From contig NZ_JAJAGO010000017.1 of assembly GCF_025165795.1 (NCBI RefSeq), positions 1-64,000 of the forward strand: a stretch of 64,000 nucleotides of DNA, in the 5' to 3' direction. This stretch comes from Streptomyces gossypii (GTDB lineage Bacteria; Actinomycetota; Actinomycetes; Streptomycetales; Streptomycetaceae). The number at the start of each line of letters is the position of its first letter. The stretch's first letter is position 1. The notes beneath the pieces were generated by a model, which saw nothing but the letters and a program-made list of their open reading frames with translations, did no database searches and was not told the origin of the DNA. This document shows, in pieces, positions 34,328 to 43,595 of the stretch. A program made the position numbers and the translations under genes.

Positions 34328-34888
34328 GTGAACAATATCGATGGTGCGGTTGAATTCTTCAAATCCTACTTGGAGATCGAGCACGCAGGAAATATGGCTA
34401 CCTACTCGGAGTCGGACGAGACGGTGGAGGAACTCCGTGCCGAATCCATGCAATTCTGGCACGCGCTTCCAGGGATCGCGCTTTCGCCCAGTTTCGGGCG
34501 GCCTATGGGGATGCAACCCGAACGGCTTTCTCAGCTGGCACAGAAGGCCAATCTGGAACGTCGGGCACTCTTCCTTGTTGCTGAATACCGTGATCCTGCC
34601 TGGGGCACCCTCTACGCCGGTTTCGTGGGCGGAGACAGGGCTAGCACCGCCGGGTCGTACGGGGGCCTGCTGTACGCGGCCGAGATCGAGGGCGGACTCA
34701 AGGTCGTCGCATCTTACAGGGAAGACTTCGACAAGGCGGCCCCGCCGGTCCAGTGGCGTCACTCGCAGGGCGCCGAGCCCGACCTACCCGGCGCTCCGGT
34801 AGCGGTTCGTGCACTGCAAGGGCCGACTGGGCGAGCTGAGCACCGGGAGGACTGGGAGATTCTGCGGGGCTCCGCGCCTGACCGCTGA
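34328..34888 (+). CDS. Unknown small protein, low-GC
   Basis: 186 residues, acidic, soluble, no signal peptide or membrane helix. The N terminus is helical (VEFFKSYLEIEHAGNMATYS) and the middle is beta-rich (LYAAEIEGGLKVVASY). I know no named family, although the phrase PPVQWRHSQG and the general layout recall small Streptomyces immunity-like proteins. GC rises toward the 3' end. Start GTG with AGGAG 10 bases upstream. It forms part of the low-GC patch with the LRR gene. Confidence 0.6.
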   Translation: MNNIDGAVEFFKSYLEIEHAGNMATYSESDETVEELRAESMQFWHALPGIALSPSFGRPMGMQPERLSQLAQKANLERRALFLVAEYRDPAWGTLYAGFVGGDRASTAGSYGGLLYAAEIEGGLKVVASYREDFDKAAPPVQWRHSQGAEPDLPGAPVAVRALQGPTGRAEHREDWEILRGSAPDR

Positions 34889-35008
34889 ATAACGCGAGGA
34901 CCGGCGAGCCCAGCCGCCGAGCGAGAGTACACCGTACGCCTGAAATGCTGTGGCCCGCCCGCCACGCTGCCGCTGGCGGGATCGCACGGGACAGTGGAGA
35001 CCGAGGCG

Positions 35009-35956
35009 TCAGGGCGTGGATATCTCCGTGTTCTCCTCCGGACCGCGCGCCTCGCTCTCCGCGAGGATGCCGCGCAGTATGCCCTGCGTCCTGGTGGGCG
35101 GCTCGGCCCGGGTCACCAGCCCGTCGATGACCTGCCGGTAGTGCTCGATGTCCTCGGGGTTGTCCGGGTAGTGCGCGCTGAGGAGCTGCTCCAGATACAC
35201 CACGTCCGGCAGCCCCTGCTCGGGCAGGCGCAGCAGGATGACCGGGCCTCCCGCTGCCGCATGGCCTCCGGCGGCGAAGGGCAGTATCTGCACCGTCACA
35301 TGCGGCAGTTCGCACATCGCGATCAGGTGGCGCACCTGAGCCCGCATCGTCGCGGCACCGCCGACCGGGCGCCGCAGCGCCGCCTCGTCTATCACCGCCC
35401 ACAGATGCGGCGGACCGGGTGCGTAGAGGATCTGCTGCCGGATCATGCGCAGCTCGACCCGGCGCCTCAGTTCCTCCGCCGAAGCCGTGACATGGCCGAG
35501 GGCGATCACGGCACGCGCGTAGCTGCGAGTCTGCAACAGCCCTGGCACGAACTGCACTTCGTAGCCCCGGATCACCTCGGCCGACTGCTCCAGCCCGAGA
35601 TAGGTCTGCAGCCAGCCGGGCACCACGTCCTCGTAGGCATGCCACCAGCCGGGGACGTTGGCCTGACCTGCCAGGGTCAGCATGGTCTGCCGCTCGGTGT
35701 CGTCGGTGACACCGTAAATGGTGAGCAGGTCGGCGACGTCACGCAGACGGCAGCCGCTGCGCCCCAGTTCAAGCCGGTTGAGCTGCGCCGAGGTCGCGCG
35801 TATGGCTTCGGCCGCCTCCCCCTGCGATATGTACTCGTCCTCCCGCAGCTTCCGCAACCGCGCGCCCAGAACCATGCGCGCCACCCCAGGGCCAGCCTGT
35901 GAGGGTGTCACGGCCCCGCCTGCGGGCTCGCTTCCGGTGACCTGAGTGAAATGCAT
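35009..35956 (-). CDS. XRE-family regulator with DUF5753 domain
   Basis: 315 residues and intact, unlike the homologue at 14766-15507. The N-terminal helix-turn-helix (GARLRKLREDEYISQGEAAE, about 28-85) is followed by DUF5753 (about 125-300: YEVQFVPGLLQTRSYARAVI; VTVQILPFAAGGH). These regulators usually work with a DUF397 partner; none is adjacent. ATG 35956 is preceded by GGAAAG; an in-frame start 23 codons upstream is less likely. Confidence 0.85.
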   Translation of the reverse strand: MHFTQVTGSEPAGGAVTPSQAGPGVARMVLGARLRKLREDEYISQGEAAEAIRATSAQLNRLELGRSGCRLRDVADLLTIYGVTDDTERQTMLTLAGQANVPGWWHAYEDVVPGWLQTYLGLEQSAEVIRGYEVQFVPGLLQTRSYARAVIALGHVTASAEELRRRVELRMIRQQILYAPGPPHLWAVIDEAALRRPVGGAATMRAQVRHLIAMCELPHVTVQILPFAAGGHAAAGGPVILLRLPEQGLPDVVYLEQLLSAHYPDNPEDIEHYRQVIDGLVTRAEPPTRTQGILRGILAESEARGPEENTEISTP

Positions 35957-36297
35957 CTTCTCGCTTTCCGTCCTGCGCACGTCTGCGATGCTCGCCGCGT
36001 CCGGGCTTGCGCCCCACGCGACCAAGTGCGTTCACTTCCATGGAGCCGCTGAAGAGGCTGGATTCAGGCCGCCACCCGAGCAGCGTAACCACGGCGGTGC
36101 CGACCAGACGCATCCCACCCCGGAGGCTTGGATTCCGCTCAGGGGGAGGGCGAACGGCAGGCGGCGGGCGGACGTTACATCTGTCACACGCATATCTCCG
36201 TTCTGTGGTCTCCCAGGCGTCGACAACCAATCTAAAAGACTCCTGAGCGTCTGTCAGCAAGCAGTTGCCGACGGGTTTTCCCAGCGCACACCGTCGG

Positions 36298-37047
36298 TCA
36301 CCCCCGGCGGGGTGCCTGTGGTGAGACGACGAGATACGGGCGGCGACGGGCGCCGAGGTAGCGTTCCGTGTCCCAGCCGCAGGCGGTCAGCCGCCGGGCG
36401 CAGGCCGCCAGTTGCTCCTGTGTGTCCGCCTCGTCGTCGGCGCCCTCCGCTGCCGCACCCGCCGCCGTCCGCCACTCCACTCGTACGGTTGCCGTCTCCT
36501 CGCCGGGGCTCACCCGGTATCCGGTGCGCACGCGGCGCCCCGAACCGTCCATGGCGGAGGCGGGAATCCCCGCGGCCTCCAGCGCCAGGGCCACCGCGTG
36601 CACCGGGCGCGCCCGCTCCCAGGGAGCCGGGACGGAAGGGGAGGCCGGGCCCGAGCCGGGCTGCGTCAGCCTGCGGATCTCCAGCAGTGCTTCCCATCCG
36701 CGCGCAGCCGAGGCGGCGTGCGCGGAGCGGGAGGCGGCGGACGGCCCGCGCTCCGATTCGTCCCCGGTCAGCGGGGCGAAGCCACCGCCGGAGCTCTCCC
36801 CGGAGCTCTCCCCGGCGGGCGCGGGTGCGGCGGCCCGGTCGCGCTCCTGGATCCGTGCGCGGACGGCGCGCCCCTCGTCGGTGAGGTAGTGCGCGCCCAG
36901 TCGGCCGTGCGGGCGGGCGAGGCCGAGCCGTTCGAGTCTCTGCCGGGTGGGGGCGCCCGCGCGCACCTCGCCGCTGTCCGGGTCCGCGCCCGTCACCGCC
37001 CGCTCCTGGGCCTGCGTCAGTCCCGCTTCCGGCGGCTTCCCGGCCAT
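36298..37047 (-). CDS. Unknown protein with N-terminal winged-helix-like segment
   Basis: 249 residues. The first 70 look like a winged helix (LTQAQERAVTGADP; RQRLERLGLARPHGRL; then a YLTDEGRAVRARI wing and helix). A low-complexity hinge of Ala/Ser/Gly/Glu follows. The last 120 residues mix helix and strand and are of a type seen in Streptomyces hypothetical proteins. It could bind DNA, but this rests on pattern only. It is 80 bases downstream of the acyl-CoA dehydrogenase stop on the same strand. Confidence 0.6.
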   Translation of the reverse strand: MAGKPPEAGLTQAQERAVTGADPDSGEVRAGAPTRQRLERLGLARPHGRLGAHYLTDEGRAVRARIQERDRAAAPAPAGESSGESSGGGFAPLTGDESERGPSAASRSAHAASAARGWEALLEIRRLTQPGSGPASPSVPAPWERARPVHAVALALEAAGIPASAMDGSGRRVRTGYRVSPGEETATVRVEWRTAAGAAAEGADDEADTQEQLAACARRLTACGWDTERYLGARRRPYLVVSPQAPRRG

Positions 37048-37127
37048 CGCACGATCACCAGCCCGAGGATTGTGAGCTCAAAGCACCTGCTCCACCGTAT
37101 CCGGACGAAGGTGCCGCGCCGGAGGGA

Positions 37128-38354
37128 TTACCGTACGGCGACTCCCGAGACCGTGCGGGCGATGACGAGGCGCTGGATCTCGCTGGTGCCCTCGAAGACG
37201 GTGTAGATCGCCGCGTCGCGGTGCATGCGCTCGACCGGGTACTCCCGCGTGTAGCCGTTGCCGCCCAGGATCTGCATGGCCTGGGCGGTGACGGTCTGCG
37301 CCGTCTCACCGGCGAAGAGCTTGGACATCGAGCCCTCCGCCGCTTCGAAGGGCTTGCCCGCGGCGGCCATCCAGGAGGCCCGCCAGACCAGCAGCCGGGC
37401 GGCGTCGACACGGGTGGCCATGTCGGCGAGCTGGAAGGCGATGCCCTGGTTGTCGATGATCGGGCGGCCGAACTGCACGCGGGTCTTCGCGTATTCGAGC
37501 GCGACCTCGTACGCCGCGCGGGCGATGCCGACCGCCTGGGCGGCCACGGCGGGACGGGATGCCTCGAAGGTGGCCATCGCGGCGTTCTTCACGCGTTCGC
37601 CGCCGGTACGGACGCGCTCACGGGCCCGTGCCAGGCGCTCGTCCAGCTTCTCCTTTCCGCCCAGCAGGCAGTGCCCCGGGATCCGTACGTCATCCAGGAC
37701 GACCTCGGCGGTGTGCGAGGCGCGGATGCCGTGCTTCTTGAACTTCTGGCCCTGGGAGAGGCCGGGCGTGCCGGGCGGGACGATGAAGGAGGCGTGTCCC
37801 TTGGAGCCGAGTTCGGGGTCGACGACGGCGACCACGACGTGCACGTTGGCGATGCCGCCGTTGGTGGCCCAGGTCTTGGTGCCGGTGAGCACCCATTCGT
37901 CCCTGGCCTCGTCGTAGACGGCGCGGGTGCGCATCGCGGCGACGTCCGAGCCCGCGTCTGGTTCGGAGGAGCAGAAGGCGGCGAGCTTCACGTCGGCGGC
38001 GTCACCGTACATCTGCGGGATCCAGGTGCCGATCTGCTCCTCGGTGCCGTTCGCGAGGACTCCGACGGCGGCCAGTCCGGTGCCGACGAGGGAGAGGGCG
38101 ATCCCGGCATCGCCCCAGAAGAGCTCCTCCATGGCCATGGGGATGCCGAGACCGGTGGGGTCGAAGAACTGCTGCGCGTAGAAGTCGAGCGAGTAGAGTC
38201 CTATCTTCGCCGCCTCCTGGATGATCGGCCACGGCGTCTCTTCCCGCTCGTCCCATTCAGCTGCCGCGGGACGGATGACGTCGGCGGCGAAGCCGTGGAT
38301 CCACTCGCGGACCGCCTTCTGGTCGTCGTTGAGATCGAGTGCGAATTCCGGCAT
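37128..38354 (-). CDS. Acyl-CoA dehydrogenase
   Basis: 408 residues of the FAD-dependent acyl-CoA dehydrogenase family, full length. Recognisable are FCSSEPDAGSD (FAD/substrate loop), TGTKTWATNGGIANV, and the C-terminal FEGTSEIQR whose first Glu is the likely base that removes the alpha proton. It oxidises acyl-CoA to enoyl-CoA and passes electrons to ETF. Chain length cannot be read from the sequence. ATG 38354 has GGAAGG upstream. Divergent from a TetR gene with a palindrome in the shared promoter. Confidence 0.94.
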   Translation of the reverse strand: MPEFALDLNDDQKAVREWIHGFAADVIRPAAAEWDEREETPWPIIQEAAKIGLYSLDFYAQQFFDPTGLGIPMAMEELFWGDAGIALSLVGTGLAAVGVLANGTEEQIGTWIPQMYGDAADVKLAAFCSSEPDAGSDVAAMRTRAVYDEARDEWVLTGTKTWATNGGIANVHVVVAVVDPELGSKGHASFIVPPGTPGLSQGQKFKKHGIRASHTAEVVLDDVRIPGHCLLGGKEKLDERLARARERVRTGGERVKNAAMATFEASRPAVAAQAVGIARAAYEVALEYAKTRVQFGRPIIDNQGIAFQLADMATRVDAARLLVWRASWMAAAGKPFEAAEGSMSKLFAGETAQTVTAQAMQILGGNGYTREYPVERMHRDAAIYTVFEGTSEIQRLVIARTVSGVAVR

Positions 38355-38372
38355 GGCAGACCTTCCCCATAC

Positions 38373-38395
38373 GCTTGTTACTATCGGTAACAAGC
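38373..38395. promoter_or_regulatory. Palindromic operator between acyl-CoA dehydrogenase and tetR
   Basis: Perfect 9-bp arms GCTTGTTAC and GTAACAAGC with a 5-base spacer lie 19-41 bases upstream of the dehydrogenase start. A related imperfect copy (TTACTAGCCGGTAA) follows at 38402-38415. Likely the binding site of the divergent TetR regulator. Confidence 0.7.
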
Positions 38396-38507
38396 AGTCT
38401 GTTACTAGCCGGTAAGCTATGTCAACCCGGCTGCGCACCGACCCCCCGGAGAACCCCGGGTGTTACGTTGCCCGAGGCACGGACCGTACCGGCCGGGGAG
38501 GCACATC

Positions 38508-39149
38508 ATGGGGACCGCACAGCGCGATGACCAGCGCAGCGCTACGGAGCGTCGCCGCAAGGAGCTGCTGGAAGCGGCCGACCGGGTGGTGCTCCGCGAC
38601 GGGCCCGACGCCACCATGAACGCCATCGCGGCCGAGGCCGGGATCACCAAGCCGATCCTCTACCGGCACTTCGGCGACAAGGGCGGGCTCTACCGCGCCC
38701 TGGCCGTACGGCACACTGACGCGCTCCTCGACGCGCTGCGCGCCGCCCTGGACGCGCCCGCGGACCGGCGCAGACGGGTGGAGGCCACGCTCGACACCTA
38801 TCTGTACGCGATCGAGGCCCGGCCGCAGGTCTACCGCTTTCTCATGCATCCCGCCGAAGGCGGCCCGGGAGAGCGCGGGTTCGATGTCGGCCACCACTCC
38901 GCCCCGCTGCTGCGGCGGCTCGGCGAGGAACTGGCGAAGGTGATAGCCGAACGGGTCGATCTGGGCGAGGGATCAGAGGAGCTGGCGCGGGTCTGGGGAC
39001 ACGGCATAGTCGGGATGATGCACGCGGCCGGGGACTGGTGGTTGCGTGAACGTCCCTGCTCGCGCACTCAGTTGGTGCACCATCTGGCGGACCTGCTGTG
39101 GGGCCGGCTGGCCACCGCGGGAGACCGCAAGGGCGGCCCCGCCTTCTGA
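38508..39149 (+). CDS. TetR-family transcriptional regulator
   Basis: 213 residues. The N-terminal helix-turn-helix is textbook (MNAIAAEAGITKPILYRHFGDKGGLYRAL, about residues 40-68). The C-terminal ligand domain is helical with a hydrophobic core. ATG 38508 has GGGGAGG upstream. Divergence from an acyl-CoA dehydrogenase and the shared palindrome suggest it represses that gene in response to a fatty acyl-CoA or related ligand. Confidence 0.92.
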   Translation: MGTAQRDDQRSATERRRKELLEAADRVVLRDGPDATMNAIAAEAGITKPILYRHFGDKGGLYRALAVRHTDALLDALRAALDAPADRRRRVEATLDTYLYAIEARPQVYRFLMHPAEGGPGERGFDVGHHSAPLLRRLGEELAKVIAERVDLGEGSEELARVWGHGIVGMMHAAGDWWLRERPCSRTQLVHHLADLLWGRLATAGDRKGGPAF

Positions 39150-39462
39150 CGGGCCGACGGCCCTCGCCGGTCACGGGGAGTTCTTCTTCCCCTGACCTGG
39201 CCCCTTCCTGAAACCGGGGCTCCGCCCCGGCCCCGATCGGCTCCGGGCCAAGAGAGCGGATCTGCTGCGTCGTCGCCGTCTCGAGTCACGGGCATTGCGC
39301 CGTCCCGGGCCGCGCCCGCGGCTCGTGTCACCGCGCCGCCGCAGGCGGGGGACGCCTCGCCCGACGACGCGGCGAGGAGGCGAGGAGGCGCCCCAGGCCG
39401 GCAGGGCCGAGAGGATGCGCAGCTGACGCCCCGCGCGCCCTCCCGGGATGACGAGAACGCCC
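39150..39462. other. Gene-free interval with GC-rich hairpins
   Basis: About 310 bases between the convergent tetR and deformylase genes. A 7-bp hairpin (CCGGGGC, three-base loop, GCCCCGG) at 39214-39230 could end tetR transcription. No gene seen on either strand. Confidence 0.55.
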
Positions 39463-39999
39463 TCAGGCCCAGCTCGCCCGGCGCGCGGCCCGCATCAGCC
39501 GGGCCCGCCGCACGCCGCTCAGCCGGTCGCAGTAGAGGCCGCCCTCCAGATGGTCGTACTCGTGCTGCAGACAGCGGGCGAAGTAGCCGGACCCCCGGAT
39601 GCGCAGCGGACGGCCCCGCAGATCCACCCCTTCGATCTCCGCCTCGTCGTGGCGCTCGGTCGCCGCTTCCAGCCCGGGCAGCGACAAGCACCCCTCCGGG
39701 CCGCGTACCATCACCCCGGCAGTGCTGAGGAGACGAGGATTGATCACATGACCGCGATACCGGCGGTCCTCGTCGTCCGGGCAGTCGAAGACGAACACCC
39801 GCAGCGGCACGCCGATCTGATTGGCGGCGAGGCCGACTCCCCGGGCGGCGTACATCGTGGCGTACATGTCCTCCACGAGCTGGTCCAGGGGTCCGTCGGC
39901 GGGCCCGGCCTCACGGCACGGGGCCTGCAGCGCGGGGTCGCCGAACAGTCGCAGTGGTATGGGGGATCCGGAGCTGCCCGGGATGGTGGCACGTGCCAT
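39463..39999 (-). CDS. def: Peptide deformylase
   Basis: 178 residues with all three family motifs: GVGLAANQIG, EGCLSLPG (Cys is a metal ligand) and QHEYDHLEG (the two His and the catalytic Glu). It removes the formyl group from nascent proteins. Streptomyces usually carries several def copies, so this need not be the essential one. The start ATG 39999 has no clear ribosome site. Divergent from murT, with 109 bases between starts. Confidence 0.95.
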   Translation of the reverse strand: MARATIPGSSGSPIPLRLFGDPALQAPCREAGPADGPLDQLVEDMYATMYAARGVGLAANQIGVPLRVFVFDCPDDEDRRYRGHVINPRLLSTAGVMVRGPEGCLSLPGLEAATERHDEAEIEGVDLRGRPLRIRGSGYFARCLQHEYDHLEGGLYCDRLSGVRRARLMRAARRASWA

Positions 40000-40108
40000 G
40001 GGAGAAGCGTACGAGGCGCGTGGTGTCCGCTGCGGCGGCACCCGTGCGGGGGCCGGGCCTGATCTCGATAGGCTGGCCTCCACCAAGGGGCAAGGAGGGT
40101 CAAGGACG

Positions 40109-41347
40109 ATGGCAGGCAACGTGGAGCCGCTGTCGCCGCGGGCGAAGCTGGCCGTGACGGCGGGCAGGGCTGCGGCAGCGGTGTCGCGAGTCGCCGGCCG
40201 CGGCAGCGGATCGGTGATCGGCGGCAAGGTGGCACTCAGACTCGACCCCGATCTGCTTGCCCGGCTGGCCCGGCATCTGGACGTGGTCCTGGTGTCGGCG
40301 ACGAACGGCAAGACCACGACGACCCGGCTGATCGCCGAGGCGTTGCGCGCCAACGGCGGGGTGGTGTCCAACGCGCTCGGCGCCAACATGCCCGCGGGGA
40401 TCACCTCCGCGCTGGCCGGGGGGTCCGAATCGCAGTACGGCGTGATCGAGGTGGACGAGAAGTACCTCGCCGGGGTCGCGGTCGACGTGGCCCCGAAGGC
40501 CATCGCGCTGCTGAACCTCTCCCGCGACCAGCTCGACCGGGCCGGGGAGACCCGCATGCTGGCGGAGAAGTGGCGGGAGGGCCTCAGCGGATCGAAGGCG
40601 ATCATCATCGCCAACGCCGACGACCCGCTGGTGGTGTGGGCGGCCTCCGGCTCCCCCAATGTGGTCTGGGTGGCCGCCGGCCAGGAGTGGAAGGACGACG
40701 CCTGGTCGTGCCCGTCCTGCGGCGGTGTGATGCAGCGCCCCGGCGACGACTGGTTCTGCGCCGAGTGCGGGTTCCGCCGTCCCACTCCCAGCTGGGCGCT
40801 CTCCGGTGACCACGTGCTCGACCCGAACGGCACGGCGTGGCCCATCCACCTCCAGCTTCCGGGGCGTGCGAACAAGGCGAACGCGACGTCGTCGGCGGCC
40901 GTGGCCGCCGCGTTCGGGGTGTCGCCGCAGGTGGCGCTGGAGCGGATGTACTCGGTGGCCGCCGTGGCGGGCCGGTACGACGTCGTGTCGTATCAGGGTC
41001 GCGACATCCGGCTGCTGCTGGCGAAGAACCCGGCCGGCTGGCTGGAGACGTTCTCGCTGATCGATCCGCCCCCCGGGCCGGTGATCCTCGCGGTGAACGC
41101 GCGCGGCGCCGACGGCACGGACACCTCGTGGCTGTGGGACGTGGACTTCTCACGGCTGGCCGGGCACCCGATCGCACTGATCGGTGACCGCCGCCTGGAC
41201 CTGGCGGTGCGGCTGGAAGTCGCCGGTGTCGACTTCCAGGTGTACGAAAGTGCCGAGGAGGCCGTACGGATGTGTCCGCCCGGCAGGATCGAGGCGATCG
41301 CGAACTACACCTCGTTCCAGGACCTGCGCCGCGTTGTCGGCAACTGA
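40109..41347 (+). CDS. murT: Lipid II isoglutaminyl synthase, MurT subunit
   Basis: 412 residues. A Mur-ligase ATP site (SATNGKTTTTRLIAEAL), a four-Cys ribbon inserted in the central domain (CPSCGGVMQRPGDDWFCAEC) and the C-terminal DUF1727 domain are present in the order expected for MurT. With GatD it amidates the D-Glu residue of lipid II. GGAGG lies 12 bases, and AAGG 4 bases, before the ATG. gatD follows after 32 bases. Confidence 0.95.
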   Translation: MAGNVEPLSPRAKLAVTAGRAAAAVSRVAGRGSGSVIGGKVALRLDPDLLARLARHLDVVLVSATNGKTTTTRLIAEALRANGGVVSNALGANMPAGITSALAGGSESQYGVIEVDEKYLAGVAVDVAPKAIALLNLSRDQLDRAGETRMLAEKWREGLSGSKAIIIANADDPLVVWAASGSPNVVWVAAGQEWKDDAWSCPSCGGVMQRPGDDWFCAECGFRRPTPSWALSGDHVLDPNGTAWPIHLQLPGRANKANATSSAAVAAAFGVSPQVALERMYSVAAVAGRYDVVSYQGRDIRLLLAKNPAGWLETFSLIDPPPGPVILAVNARGADGTDTSWLWDVDFSRLAGHPIALIGDRRLDLAVRLEVAGVDFQVYESAEEAVRMCPPGRIEAIANYTSFQDLRRVVGN

Positions 41348-41379
41348 CCCGCTGACTGAACCGCTGGAGGATGGCGAGC

Positions 41380-42108
41380 ATGGCTGACGCGAATCTGCGC
41401 GTGGTGTGGATCTACCCTGATCTGCTGAGCACGTACGGCGACCAGGGGAACGTACTGGTGGTGGAGCGGCGCGCGCGGCAGCGCGGGCTCGAGGTGCAGC
41501 GGATGGACGTACGGTCCGACCAGCAGCTGCCCACCTCGGGGGACATCTATCTGATCGGAGGCGGCGAGGACCGGCCGCAGCGGCTGGCCGCCGAGCGCCT
41601 CTACCGGGACGGCGGACTGAACCGGGCGGTGGCCAACGGCGCCATCGTCTTCTCCGTCTGCGCGGGCTACCAGATCCTGGGCCACGAGTTCGTGAACGAC
41701 CAGGGGGCGCGGCAGGCCGGCCTCGGACTGCTGGACGTGACGAGCACCCGGGGCACCGATCAGCGGTGTGTCGGTGACGTCCTGGGTGACATGGACAGCC
41801 GGCTGGGTCTGCCCCAGCTGACGGGGTTCGAGAACCACCAGGGCATCACCCATCTGGGCCCGACGGCACGTCCGCTGGCCCAGGTGCGGCTCGGCCAGGG
41901 CAACGGGACGGGCGACGGCACCGAGGGCGCCTGGAACGACACGGTTTTCGGCACCTACATGCACGGTCCGGTGCTGGCCCGTAACCCCCAGATCGCCGAT
42001 GTGCTGCTCAAGCTCGCACTGGACGTGAACGCGCTGCCGAACGTGGACGACCGGTGGTACGAGGCGCTGCGCGGGGAGCGGATCACGGCGGCGACCCAGC
42101 CGGGCTGA
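41380..42108 (+). CDS. gatD: Lipid II isoglutaminyl synthase, glutaminase subunit GatD
   Basis: 242 residues of the class I glutamine amidotransferase fold. The nucleophile is Cys94 in SVCAGYQ and the catalytic His is His195 in TYMHGP, spacing as in characterised GatD proteins. It supplies ammonia to MurT for amidation of lipid II. ATG 41380 is preferred because GGAGG is 9 bases upstream; ATG 41371 is too close to it. Confidence 0.95.
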   Translation: MADANLRVVWIYPDLLSTYGDQGNVLVVERRARQRGLEVQRMDVRSDQQLPTSGDIYLIGGGEDRPQRLAAERLYRDGGLNRAVANGAIVFSVCAGYQILGHEFVNDQGARQAGLGLLDVTSTRGTDQRCVGDVLGDMDSRLGLPQLTGFENHQGITHLGPTARPLAQVRLGQGNGTGDGTEGAWNDTVFGTYMHGPVLARNPQIADVLLKLALDVNALPNVDDRWYEALRGERITAATQPG

Positions 42109-42233
42109 CGGGGCTGACGGAGGGCGGCTCGCCAGGGACCGACCAGGGCGGCTGACGGGCCCCCGCCGGTGGCCGTCACGGGGGACGGTTCTACTCTGGT
42201 GCGGGCAGATCGGCACGAACCGGGAGCGTACGG

Positions 42234-43184
42234 ATGGATCACGGCGGACACGGCACCACGATGGACCTGCCGCCGTTCACCCTGGGACGCGGCCTGGAGT
42301 TCACCGGCGATCCGTTCTTCCTGACCGGCGCCCTGCTCGCGCTGGCCCTGTACGGCTGGGGTGTGCTGCGGCTGCGGGGGCGGGGCGACGCCTGGCCGGT
42401 GGGCCGGGTGATCGCCTTCACTCTGGGTGTGCTCAGCGTCGCACTGGTGATGTGCACCGCGCTGAACGAGTACGGCATGGTGCTCTTCAGCGTGCACATG
42501 GTGCAGCACATGGTGATCAGCATGCTGTCGCCGATCCTGCTGCTGCTGGGCGCGCCGGTGACGCTGGCGCTGCGGGCGCTGCCCGCGACGGGCCGGGGCC
42601 GCAAGGGGCCTCGGGGACTGCTGGTGGCCGTGCTCCAGAGCCGCTACGCGAAGATCGTGACGCACGCCGCGTTCACCATCCCGCTGTTCATCGCGAGCCT
42701 CTACGGGCTGTACTTCACCCCCATCTTCGACTTCCTGATGGAGTCGAAGACCGGGCACACCGCGATGATGGTGCACTTCCTGCTGGTGGGGCTCCTCTTC
42801 TTCTGGCCGATCATGGGCGTGGACCCGGGACCGCACCGGCCGGGCTATGTGATGCGGATGCTGGAGCTGTTCGCGGGCATGCCCTTCCACGCCTTCTTCG
42901 GCATCGCGCTGATGATGGGGTCCGAGCCGATGGTGGAGACGTACGCGAATCCGCCCGCCTCGCTGGGCGTGACGGGGCTGGACGACCAGATGTGGGCGGG
43001 CGGCATCGCCTGGGCGTTCAGCGAGATCCCGTCGGTGCTGGTGCTGATCGCCCTCGTCTACCAGTGGTACTTCAGCGAGCAGCGCCAGGCGCGCCAGAGC
43101 GACCGGGCGGCGGACCGGGACGGTGACCAGGAGCTGAAGGCGTACAACGCCTATCTGGCGTCACTGCAGACACGTAGGCAGTAG
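42234..43184 (+). CDS. CtaG-like cytochrome c oxidase assembly membrane protein
   Basis: 316 residues with seven or so predicted transmembrane helices and conserved His residues typical of the caa3-type CtaG family (FSVHMVQHMVISMLSP, FHAFFGIALMM). It begins with a short His-rich MDHGGHG that could bind copper. Members are linked to copper delivery during cytochrome oxidase assembly. GGGAG before the ATG. The next gene, a small membrane protein, follows after 94 bases. Confidence 0.85.
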   Translation: MDHGGHGTTMDLPPFTLGRGLEFTGDPFFLTGALLALALYGWGVLRLRGRGDAWPVGRVIAFTLGVLSVALVMCTALNEYGMVLFSVHMVQHMVISMLSPILLLLGAPVTLALRALPATGRGRKGPRGLLVAVLQSRYAKIVTHAAFTIPLFIASLYGLYFTPIFDFLMESKTGHTAMMVHFLLVGLLFFWPIMGVDPGPHRPGYVMRMLELFAGMPFHAFFGIALMMGSEPMVETYANPPASLGVTGLDDQMWAGGIAWAFSEIPSVLVLIALVYQWYFSEQRQARQSDRAADRDGDQELKAYNAYLASLQTRRQ

Positions 43185-43278
43185 CGTTCCGCGCGCCCTC
43201 CGGTGACGATGGTGGTCTGGCAGCGGTCCTGACGGCGGCCTCCCGTCACTGGTCCGGGCCGCCGAGGAGGGTGCTGTG

Positions 43279-43452
43279 ATGTCTGGGATGACCAGGATGA
43301 CTGGATCTGCGAAGACGATGACGGCGTGCACGCTGACCGGCCTGGTGGTGGTCACCGCCTATTCGGTGACGCTGGGCGGCAGCGGCTGGCTCTGGTTCGC
43401 CTGGGTGGTGCTGGGGCTGGTCACGCTGGGGGTCATCTCGGCGCAGGGGTAG
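43279..43452 (+). CDS. Small membrane protein downstream of ctaG-like gene
   Basis: 57 residues with two closely spaced hydrophobic helices (LTGLVVVTAYSVTL and WLWFAWVVLGLVTLGVISA). GGAGG lies 9 bases before ATG 43279. Function unknown. Co-location with the CtaG-like gene suggests a role at the respiratory membrane. Confidence 0.7.
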   Translation: MSGMTRMTGSAKTMTACTLTGLVVVTAYSVTLGGSGWLWFAWVVLGLVTLGVISAQG

Positions 43453-43595
43453 CCGGAACGGCACGGTTCCCCGCCGAGTGGCGGCCATCACGGGGCCGGC
43501 TCCGGTCCCCGTGCGGGAAAAGCGGTGTCGCGCGGGCATCCGTGATGCGTAACGTGCCAGGCATGAGGAGCCACGGGGGGACGGGGGCGGCGGCG

